From Prinia subflava (Eukaryota > Chordata > Aves > Passeriformes > Cisticolidae), in assembly GCF_021018805.1 (NCBI RefSeq), contig NC_086251.1, forward strand, positions 45,454,767-45,518,766: 64,000 nt of DNA, given 5' to 3'. The position numbers and the translations under genes are program-made. Below the pieces are notes generated by a model. The model was not told the DNA's origin. It saw only the letters and a program-made list of their open reading frames with translations, and searched no databases. This document shows, one piece after another, positions 54,435-64,000 of this stretch. Each line of letters starts with the position of its first letter. Within the stretch, counting starts at the first letter, position 1.

Positions 54435-54516
54435 CAGTGATAGAAAGGTTTTCAGGGTTTTTTTCTCTTCTTCTTCAGTGATAGAAAGGTTTTCAGGGTT
54501 TTTTTCTCTTCTTCTT
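54435..54516. repeat. Perfect 41-bp tandem duplication
   Basis: A 41-base unit beginning CAGTGATAGAAAGG and ending CTCTTCTTCTT occurs twice head to tail (54435-54475 and 54476-54516) without a mismatch. Identity over 41 bases in neutral DNA implies a recent duplication. It also creates an in-frame-looking repeat in a spurious 135-codon minus-strand frame. Confidence 0.95.
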
Positions 54517-55384
54517 TTTTGAATATTCCATTTTAGCATTGCTATAATAAGGCAATTCAAAGCTAATACACAATTCTGAGACTGATGATTTATTTTAACC
54601 CACACAACAAGAGGAGATGGGAAAAGGAATGCACTGTGATTAGAATGACAGCTTTCATGGATTAGGAGTAGAATATAAAAAAGAAGAAGTTGTTTTAGCT
54701 TTATGGAGCAGAAGTTGGTCTGATACTCAGAGAAAAAGTTTCTCAGACCTTGACCTACATAAAAAGTAAGGAATAAGTGCACACTCAACAAATGACATAC
54801 AATAGGCATATTATATTACCAAAAGAGGTGCTATCAGCTAGAAAAAGAGCCATATTTAAAAAAATAGCTATATTATCAGTATGTTTGGGAACTACTCAGG
54901 AGTCAGGTCAGCTAGAAAAGACAGCAGGGCACATTTAATGAACGGTGCAACACTCAGCTCACGTTGTGTCTTCTGAGACTATCAGCATTCATAAAACAGT
55001 AGCACAGTTCTTGCCTTATCAATGGTTTTCATTAAATAAACTCAACAAAATAACATGCTCTTACCTTAAAAGTTCAAAAATTATTTTTAGGTACAATATT
55101 TACCTGCAGAACTTATGAAAAGTGAAAACAGACTTCCCTCCTTCATAACACTTTAAAGAAACAATTTTTAATATAGTTAAGAATCATTATGTGTCCATAG
55201 TGTACCAAAGTCAAGTCATTTGAATTGAATAATTTTTCATACCCCAAAATATAACCTGATTTTTTTTTCAACCTCACAGACCACTGTGACTAACATTTTT
55301 AAGGCAACAAATAGTTCCATAGCTTTCTATGGGCAAAATCTTGTATCAATACAGAATCTGGCAGGTTTCAAAATGGTGGAAGAT
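54517..55384. other. Unique AT-rich non-coding DNA
   Basis: Nothing recognised. Confidence 0.6.
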
Positions 55385-56770
55385 TAGGATCATACTAAAA
55401 GTCATGTTCAAAGGAACCTTTGGAAGTGTCTAATCCAATTTCTTGCTTCTAAAAGGGTCAACTATAAGATCACACCAGCTTGTTCAGGACTTCATCCAGT
55501 CCTGTCTTGAAAACCTACAAGAATGGAAGGTACACAAAGTCCCTGGATAAGCCATGTTACTGCTTGGCTGTATTCAAAATTGTAAAAGTATTTTTTCCTG
55601 ATACATGATGTGAAGGTTGTCTATTTCACTGCATGCCTTTTTCCTCTTGTCCTCCCTCCCTCTGCCTTGAGCAGCATGGCTTCATCTTCACAGTAAGCTC
55701 TTCCCAAGTACTGGCTGCAGGGCTGCTGCTGTGTCTCTTGCCCTGCCTGAGTGAACTCCACCTTCTCCTCCTCACAGGGCAGGTGCTCCAGCTCATGTCC
55801 ATTTTTGTAGCTCTCTGCTCAACACAATCCAGTTTATCATGTATGCCTTGTTTCAGGAGGGCATAAACTGCACACAATATCTCCATGCAGCCGGAGGAGT
55901 GCTGAGCAGAGGCAGATAATCACTTCTCTTTACCTACTGTCATGATCTTGTTAACACAGCCCAGGATCTTTCTTTGTTGCTGTGCGCACTGGTGGCTACC
56001 AACTGTGAACCAGGACATGGTTCATGAGCCATCAATCAAGGACCTTTTCAGGAAACCTCTTTCCCAGCCTATATGGCTTCAAGGATTTCCTCCTTCTAAA
56101 TTGCACAATTGGCTTTGTGCACAAGTCTTGTGCATGTCCTCAATTCCTGCTGACCCCTTTCATGCAACCCACACACATATCTCTGGATGGCAGTCCCATC
56201 CTTGGATGAACTGACTGTCCTCAGTTTGGTGTCATTTGAAAACTTTGTGAACAAACATTCCCTTACTTCCCTCATGTCACTGATTAGGTTATTGAGTGGA
56301 ACAGGTCCCAGGACAGTCACACACTGCCAGGTTCAGTATGACCTATTAAATCTCTAACTGAAATAATTTATCTTTTTGTTCAGTGATCTTCCTACTCAGC
56401 CAAACCGTAGCATCTCAACTTGAACATGAGAATACTGGAGAGGGCAGCATCAGAAGTCTTGCAGAAGTCAAGGTAAATCACTCTCTACCCATCCACCGAG
56501 TCATTTTATCATAGAAGATAAAGGCATTTGTTAAGCATTGTTCATACTTGAGAAATACATCCTGACAGTTCCCAAAGACTTCACGTACCCAAAACTGTGT
56601 TCCAAAAGAACTCAGTATGTGAATTTTGCAAGGACTGGAGTGATTTCTGAATGATTAAATCTTGTGGATAATAGATGACACTTTTAAATATCAAAACAAT
56701 GCTTTTTGCCTTGTATCTTTATCACACGATGTCACCCTTGTTTAGAAAAACTGCCTTTTCTAAGTAGTTC
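55385..56770 (-). mobile_element. CR1 LINE fragment with decayed ORF2 reverse transcriptase, minus strand
   Basis: About 1.4 kb of the 3' part of a CR1 retrotransposon, read on the minus strand. The minus translation of 56320-56096 aligns with the CR1 reverse-transcriptase region that contains the LFNIFINDL and FADDTKL motifs: here it reads GPVPLNNLISDM and KFSNDTKL. The first catalytic aspartate is replaced by asparagine (residues FSND, bases 56231-56242). Further on, 55886-55626 carries a CVEQRATKM segment, corresponding to the conserved VQRRATKM in the ORF2 tail. Stops and frameshifts break the frame between these blocks. The 5' part of ORF2, ORF1 and the promoter are missing. The element is an old, immobile fossil. 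Confidence 0.9.
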
Positions 56771-59700
56771 ACAAGGATATTTGATAGATATTTTGAATAT
56801 ACTTGATAATTCTGGCTTGGTTCTTCTTTCCTTTTATTTCTCTCCTTCTCTATAGCATTTAATTAGCAAAGAGGAAAATATTTTATTGAACTTATAGCAA
56901 AAATAACAATCCAGATCTGCAGATATTCATATTTAATTATGGCTACATGTAATTAAGTGTGGCAATCTGGTGATAAAACCTTAAAGTAATGACTCATAAA
57001 GAGATAAAAATGGAGCATGTGTTTAATCAGTTTGTAGCCTTCCACAGAAGCTGGCATAGCTCAGGTGCTAATGAGACATCTGCTGCTCAGGACACCAGAG
57101 AAAGCAGCAATTCACTAATGAAAAAACAAACCAGTATGTTATACACGACAGAAATACTGGCCCAGAATTCTAGCCTAAATCATAAACCTTTACTAAATTT
57201 CAGACTAGCAATATTGAACAAAAAAAGCACTTTCTCCTACAACTGTGTTTTTTTCTCTAGAAACAGGTAACCCAACACTAATTTTGCCAAATAACATAAA
57301 ACCTAGATTTCACAGCACTCTGAGGTTGTTCTAAGGTTGACCATTTTCCATAAATAAATAAGAGAATAAAACAGAAAATCCTGAGTGAGAAAATTGGAAC
57401 ATGTTCTTATCTGCCATTTGTGATAATGAGCCCTGTTATTGGTGAGCATTTAAAGAAGTTCAGAGAAGCCTTGTTGTAGCCCTCAAACTCTAACTGCTAT
57501 ATAAAAGGCAAAAGACAAGGAGAAAAAAACCCCACAAAACCAAAACAAACAAAGAAAAACCCAAAGGAAACATCCCCAATCAAACAACAAAAAACACACC
57601 CCCTAACAATTTTTTTTTTATGTTTGAAGCTGATGCAGTACACTTGCCTAAATTACAGCCTCAAAAGCTGTGGAATTCAATGATGTCAAGTGAAGTTTTC
57701 ATGTACTTTTAAAGACAAAGTTAAATTTAAATTCTTCAGTAAAAATACAACACAAAGTCCTTCCCAAAGAAAGGGACTGTCCTTTGCTACAAGGCTTCCA
57801 ATAGACACTGACTGTGGTTTATATGGTTCTTTTTAGATTTTATGGAACACTAAAATCTTACTAGGACACCAGACCCAAAAGCTGTCCTTCTTTTCTGCAT
57901 TTCTGTATCAGTGTGGTCTCATGAAAAGAGTATATTAAGGAGTATATAAAGATTTTTAAGAGTAACTGCAGAAGGTAAAAAGAAAAGATCCTTGGACTTA
58001 CAGAGAATTACCCACCCTTCTGGTAGTATCTTAATGTGTAGTAAAAGTCTTTTTGGTTCCATCTTCCCACATACAGTTTTTATCTTGGCTTAAAACATTT
58101 TATTCACTTTTAAAAGCAAGTAACTTGCGTCTTTGTAAAGAAACCAAACCTCCACAAATTGAGCCACAAGCCCTAAACCAAGCTCTAAACCACCCATTCC
58201 CTTTAGGGATGGCAGGCTTAGGCAACACTGAACATTTCTGAATCCTCCTGTTGTGTATTGTGTATTAGGTATGGTTTTGTTTTCATGTGGAGACTTCTTT
58301 TTCTTTGTAGCCTCAGGTTGAACATTTCTTTTTATTTTCTTCCTTGTTAATGGGCTGCAAAAGAAACCTGTTGTTTAGCAATGTATTTCTAATATGATTA
58401 AGTTCTCCTTCTAGAATTCTACTTCACAACTCTTAGGTACTTAATAAATGAGTGTTTTGACTAGTTTACACTGGAACTGTAGGACAGAGATTTGATTTAT
58501 AATTTAAATTGGCCTCTGAATTGGTATCTATTCTCTGAACTGTGAAAGGCAATCATCTTTCTTAATGATCATTGCAGAAAGAAGTGGTAACGTCATCCTT
58601 TCACATTTCCCTTGTGAATTTGTTAGATTTATTCATGTATTTCTTTAACAATACTAACGTGTCACTTATATATTTATACAACTTTTAGTTTACATTTTGC
58701 TGATTTTAAAGCCTTTTTCTATTTTCTTCCATATCTTCCACAATGATTCCTATGAAAAATAAGAATTAATTGCTCTCTTTTATTTATAAGTCAGAGAGAG
58801 ATTGTTCACTACCTCTGCAATCAAGTTTCAGTTTTTTAATGGAAATCTAGTTTGACACTTATATAAAGAGACAGTTAATATCACAACTTCATATGGTATT
58901 TGTATTCAAAGTTATTACAATGTTTTTTAAAATCCAATTATGTTTTACAACAATGAAACACATTTAGGAAGAAATAGTTAGTGTATATAAAGCTGTTTAT
59001 ATTCTCAGTTCTTCTCTTTGAAAGAATTCATAGGAACCACACTGCTGGTCATACTCTGGCCATGCACTTTTCAGAACAGGTAACTTCAGTGCTGATGGAA
59101 GATGTCAGAATGGAAGAGAGTGGTAACTGCAACAAGTCTATTGCCAAAGAAAATACAGGAGAAGGTTCTATCATTGTCTTCTCCTTCCCTCAATATCCCT
59201 TTACAGTCGATTCAGTCCTGAGAAGTAGCATGGTCTGCTACTTAAACCAGAGTCTTATGATGGTGTTACTGAACAAATTATATTTATGTAAGAAGTCTAT
59301 GCAGAAGGGAGGGAAAATGTTGGAAAACTCTTAACTTTAGTGCAATAATGTATGATCCCTATATTTGTGGTTAATGCTTAGTTTTGTACCCTACAGTGCT
59401 TAGTACAAATACCAGGGATTAAGGTAGCCTTGTGGTAATGCCCTGCATCTGTGATCAATGGGTCTTGTGCCAGCTGATGTTTCCTTATGTATTCATGTAA
59501 GTGAACAATATGTACTAGCAGATATCCTAGTTTGGAGAACAAGGATTATGTGTCAGAACAAAGAATGATAAGAGGACTACACTATGACTTGATGGCATAT
59601 TTGAAATGTAATAAGGAAAAATGATTATTTAGACCTAGAACCATATCCAAACAAATTTGTGAAAATGATTAGCAAATATACCTGTATTCAGAAAATATGG

Positions 59701-60162
59701 TGAATATTTATTAACTTCAGGAATATAACCTGGTCTGTTAGGATGGTGAGCATGCATGAGCAGAATTCCCCATGCATACAGCACTTCTAATAAAATAATG
59801 TTGGCTTTCTGATCTAATAAGTTGGCTGGATATTTATTTCTCAGTTTTGGGTGACAATGGACACTGAGTAGACTTCCCTATTCCCACTGTTGAGGGGATG
59901 AGGATAAACAGCTAGTCAGGACTATAAGCAAAGCAGCAGCCTTCAGAGCAGGCTGTCATCTAGAAACCTGGGCTCTTAATACACGTTTATAAGAAATCTT
60001 TTTAATCCTTCTCACTACCCTTTCACATTCCTCATGCTTCCCACAGTACTATCTGGATACAGACACTCAAATATGTCTCTGTATTTTGTAATGTCGATTT
60101 ATCCAAAAAAAATCTGTAAGTTGAGAGTCAATATAATACTGTCATTGTGAAAAGTATTTGCA

Positions 60163-60163
<1 letters not shown>
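56771..60163. other. Unique AT-rich non-coding DNA
   Basis: An A/C-rich low-complexity tract lies at 57521-57610. A 117-codon frame at 58981-59334 has no recognisable domain, although a short splice-like segment (about 59026-59080) lies within it. No gene is supported. Confidence 0.55.

Positions 60164-60223
<60 letters not shown>
60164..60223. repeat. (AAT)20 microsatellite
   Basis: Twenty uninterrupted trinucleotide units. The polyasparagine and polyisoleucine runs in overlapping open frames come from this repeat and are not protein features. Confidence 0.97.
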
Positions 60224-60226
<3 letters not shown>

Positions 60227-60454
60227 TTTGACATACCCCTCCAAGTTTCTTTTTATTGCCCTGGATGGAATATTTAAAAAGCAATGTTATTTTCTCAAAA
60301 TGTTAGATGTCATAACTGTAAAACATATCCCAAATTATGACTATTTTTTCTCCCTAATTTATCAAATATATCAAAACAAAACATTGTTTTTTCTTAGAGG
60401 AGAGTTGAACTCAATGCTTAAAGAATTAAAGTATTGATATTTTGTAAGTTCATA
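60224..60454. other. Short unique spacer
   Basis: AT-rich sequence between the microsatellite and the following CR1 fragment; nothing recognised. Confidence 0.6.
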
Positions 60455-60790
60455 AGAGGCCTGAAGATAAAGGTCACTGAGATGATTAAGCCACTGGACT
60501 ATATTTTATATCAGGAGCAGCTGAGAGAGCAGGAGCTGTTCAGCCTGGATATGAGAATGGCTCTGGGGAATCAAATCAATGTGCACACCTACCCGAGGGA
60601 AGGTGCAAAGAATATGGATTCAGGTTCTTTCCAGTTTCCAGTGGCAGGACAAGGGGACAAATTGAAACACCGAGAGCTCTGTCTGAACATAAGGAACACT
60701 GGCAAAGGTTTTCAAGAGACATTGCAGAGTATCCCTCTGTAGATATTCAAAAACTGTCTTGATATGGTCTGTTCCATGGCTCTGCAATTC
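60455..60790 (+). mobile_element. CR1 LINE fragment, ORF2 tail, plus strand
   Basis: The plus-strand translation within 60434-60742 reads EMIKPLDYILYQEQLREQEL, then FSLDMRMALGNQINV and KLKHRELCLNIRNT. These match, in order, the C-terminal segment of CR1 ORF2, whose conserved words are MIKGLEH, ERLRELGLFSLEKRRLRGDL and HKLKHRRFPLNIR. DNA similarity continues through GAGATATTCAAAAACTGTCT and ATGGTCTG-like words, then fades before the CR1 3' terminal repeat. The copy is truncated at both ends, diverged and immobile. Its orientation is opposite to the other CR1 copies in the window. Confidence 0.88.
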
Positions 60791-63700
60791 AGTTAATTGT
60801 GGTAGACTTTGGTTTTCCCCCACTGTGTTTCTGTAAGGTGGGGGAGAGGAGTAGTCTATTTATGAATAAACATAAGCAGATAATTTTAAATATCCTTTTT
60901 GTAGAGAAAGAATGATATGGAAGTTACAAATGCACTTAAGAACGAAAATACTATTGCTAGGAGGTACTGAGCACCAGCTGGGGCTAGTTCTCATCTCACT
61001 TCTGCTTTCTTTTTATTAGCATAAATCTGGAAAATTAATGGCATTTTAGATCAACAAACAATTACAAGTGAGATTGGAATCAGTACTACTGGCACAAGCT
61101 GATTTCCCTTTTATATTGCAAAAGAGGATATTTTGATCAAATAAAGATTTAGGCTTGATAGACTTTCAACAAGACCCTCATGTGTACTATTTAAATATGT
61201 CTGAATATTTATTAGAGCATAAAGCACCTCTATGCTGTGAAAGTCCTTGGCTCAGTCTGTTCTCTTCTGTTCAGAACAGTAAAATTTTTTAAACAATAGG
61301 TCATTCAGTGTGACGGATAAAAAGCTGATCCACCTGCTACAATTCAGAAGAGAAAGTCTGAAATTTGTGAGTCAAAAGCTACAGGGAATGATATAAAAGA
61401 CAAGAGAAGGTAATTATTTCTTACTCTGCCTTGGGTGTTAGAAGCTAATTTTCACAGACCAAACAATGACACTTCCCAGAACTTTCTCAAAAACAAAGTT
61501 TTGGCACAATGCTTGTTATTATTACTTGTGTTTCAAGATAAATAAAAACAGCATGATAAAGAAAAGGGGGGTTATGATCTCTTTGGGGGCATGCATTGCA
61601 AAAGATTTGCTTTTGTAGTGAAGAGATTAGTACAAAAACTCAACACAGAGAGGAGACCATATCCTGACAAAATGCCATCCTCTTCCAAGCAAATTTGCTA
61701 AAGAGTTGGAAATGGGTCTCTGATGTCATAAATTATACCTCCAGTTCCACAAAAAACTCTCAAACAAACAACCAAATAAAAACCTTTCTCTTTCACAGCC
61801 TTACTTCATTGACTGCTAGATATTAAAAACCAGGCTTCACTTTTATCTGCCAAATTCAGTAAACTGTGTTTATTACTAGTCTAGACAATTGCTTTTTGTT
61901 TCTGGTATTTATGTTTGTTAGCTATCATCTCCAAATGTAGATCAGCCTCTGCTTTGCTTTCTCATCAGCATTCTTAGTCAAAAAGTCTTACATAACAAAC
62001 TGAAATCCAGAAAACACATCTCTCTTACTTACTGTACATTTTTCTTACACAGGTAAAGTCACTGATGGCCTTAAAAACCCTCTCATTTAAAATAATGCTT
62101 TCCATTTGTTTTGTTAGGGGCCTATATTAATTTGATTAATTACTGGGGCTTTGTAGTAAGTTGCTTCACTTTATCTCCAACCAGTTTTCTAACCTGTAAG
62201 TCTGAAAATCTACAGGAAAAAGTGAGATTTTTTTTACCTTTATATTTATTTTTGTCATGAAGTTAAGATGTCAGCCTGCTGACAGTTTGACACTAGACCT
62301 AGAGCAGGAATGCCATCATTTGTCACTGACTAATAAGACAACTTCACAAGCTGCTGGTTTTGAACTCCCTGAAGCTGATAGAGGTCTGGTAAGCCTTTTT
62401 GAGATGTTTCTCCATTGCAGCTCTCTGCTATGCTTTTGCTTCTAAAATGGAAGTGAATTTCTAATGTTTGGACTACTCATTGAAAATTCTTTTTTCCTGT
62501 ATTTGACCCCAAAATCTGTATCAATATAGCCAAACTGTTCACATTCCTGTTAGTGACGCATTTCCAAAAGTAGATATTTCTGGTGCAAACAAGAATATAT
62601 TCCCATGATCTACTAAGGGCTGAATATTTCCATCTGACAGATGTAAGCTCTTCAAATAACTTCTACAGTAGGCTGGAAAAAATGTTTTGGGTTTGTAGAA
62701 CTACTATCTGTGTGGAAATAGCTGACTCTAGCCTCCAAAAGAGCCCAAATTTATTAACTTCTTAGTGTCCTGAAATCCACTGAAAATATGAAGTCCCTTC
62801 ACTGCAATCTTGCTTCCTACAAGCTATGACAAAGCAGACAACTGCAATTCCTTTCAGCAGACATATGTCCTTGTGAAATGTGCAGAGAAGATGAGGATCT
62901 TTTAACAAGCATTTTGAACTTTTTTTTCTACTCACACAGGTGGGAAAAGGACATTTCAAGAATTCTGAATTTTCCTTCTTTTCCTTCAGGAGTACATAGT
63001 CCCTTATTCTGCATCATCTATAATGAATTTCTTTTGGTCACTGATGACATTTCTGGTTTGCTTTTTCTCTTTTCCTGTCGAGAAACACAATATTTCAAGA
63101 TTTTTTTTTCTATGTAAATATATGTATGGATAGTACAGAAGGCTCATGAGTCCAGAAGGCTCCTGGTTAGGATATGACTGTCTACATCTCCCTCTTCCAC
63201 GAGTCTAACATTCTTCAAATCACTGCTTACTATCTCTCAGCATCTGACATATCTGGCCATTGCAGTCCTGTCAAATCACAAGATTACAAAATTATGGATG
63301 GAAAGTTGTAAAGCTGGAAAAAGTCATTTGCAGCTGACAGTCAACAGATCCTTTTCTTAGATGACATACATTTGCAAATGAATTTTGTGCAGTTATCACT
63401 GTGCAACAGATCACAGCTGCACATGGGCAGCATCTGAAGCCCTGAAAATTTGCCATGTGTGAACAATTGGTTATTTGAAAATTAAGCCAATTTTTTTCTT
63501 TCCTTCAAAAGCCACTCTTCAGGTGTTGCAGTAATGGGGACAAGGCGATAAAAGGAAGAGCAGCTTTAGTAGAATCTGTAAAAGAAACACACATCCTATT
63601 TTATGGGCAGCATGGGGCAGCATGAAGACAATAAGAGGTAGGCACAGATTCCCAGGGAGAAGATAAATTCCTGAGCTCCTTGCTGGGACAGGCCAATATA

Positions 63701-63850
63701 GGCCCTCATGGTGTGTTTATATCTTACTAAGCCAAACCACCTCTGTCTTACCCCTGGCTGCTGCAGGTCTGACTTCTTTTCCCTCTCATGTTCTCCTGTA
63801 AAAAAAAAAAAATCCTGAGGACTTAATCTCAGTTCCTCTTGAACACAAAA
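60791..63850. other. Unique AT-rich non-coding DNA
   Basis: No gene is recognised; open frames are at most 79 codons. An A13 run is at 63800-63812. A stretch at about 61010-61075 is dense in TAAT, ACAAT and CAAGTG words and is discussed in the findings. Confidence 0.55.
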
Positions 63851-64000
63851 TTACAGAATCACAAAATCACTGAATATTCTGAGTTGGAAGAGGCTCATCA
63901 GAATCACTGAGTCATCTTTGTACTGCACAGAACACCCCAAGAGTTACACCATGTGCTCCAGAACATTGTCCAAACACTTCTTGAGCTTTGTCAGGTTTGG
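63851..64000 (-). mobile_element. CR1 LINE 3' end, minus strand, runs off the window
   Basis: The plus strand shows the reverse complement of the CR1 3' terminus: TTACAGAATCACAAAATCAC and GAGTTGGAAGAGGCTCATCA. It continues into AACACCCCAAGAGTTACACC and TTGTCCAAACACTTCTTGAG, segments characteristic of an avian CR1 subfamily. It is better preserved than the other CR1 copies here, suggesting a younger insertion. Its 5' extent lies beyond the right edge. Confidence 0.92.

Noticed and set aside
54402..54809. 135-codon minus-strand open frame with an internal repeat
   Set aside because: The repeat is the 41-bp DNA duplication; the rest has no recognisable domain and no start or promoter context.
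60147..60437. Open frame with a polyasparagine run
   Set aside because: The run is the (AAT)20 microsatellite.

Overview
The window looks like non-coding DNA from a bird, most likely a songbird (passerine). The evidence is the repeats. There are five CR1 LINE fragments with the avian CR1 3' end or ORF2 tail, and three endogenous-retrovirus LTRs, two of which resemble families I know from bird genomes. The DNA is AT-rich with long stretches of unique sequence and few repeats, as in avian gene deserts and long introns. I could not assign a chromosome or a flanking gene.

No protein-coding gene is supported. The longest open frame is 155 codons (11708-12175), about what chance gives in 64 kb read in six frames. 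None of the open frames resembles a known protein except the CR1 reverse-transcriptase fragments at 55.4-56.8 kb and 60.4-60.8 kb. No tRNA, rRNA or known miRNA was recognised. No CRISPR array, operon or bacterial feature is present.

Layout. 1-7.96 kb is unique AT-rich DNA with a small homeodomain/E-box motif cluster near 4.4 kb. At 7.96 kb there is a tiny CR1 tail. At 9.0-9.45 kb lies a CpG-rich block bordered by a full match to the 12-base CTCF core; it is the best candidate regulatory element. 9.45-43.6 kb is unique DNA with a few GC-rich patches, simple repeats, two adjacent perfect hairpins at 28.0 kb and one exon-like 87-base segment at 22.3 kb. At 43.6 kb there is a CR1 3' end. 47.3-51.9 kb is a retroviral LTR cluster: a decayed LTR, an apparently complete 725 bp LTR and a third LTR in the opposite orientation. 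55.4-56.8 kb is a 1.4 kb CR1 fragment with a dead reverse transcriptase. 60.16 kb is an (AAT)20 microsatellite and 60.45 kb another CR1 fragment. At 63.85 kb a CR1 3' end runs off the window.

Because there are no genes, there is no pathway to describe. The biological interest is regulatory and evolutionary: possible CTCF or enhancer sites, possible cryptic or alternative exons of an unseen host gene, and LTRs that could act as promoters. I found no convincing undescribed system.
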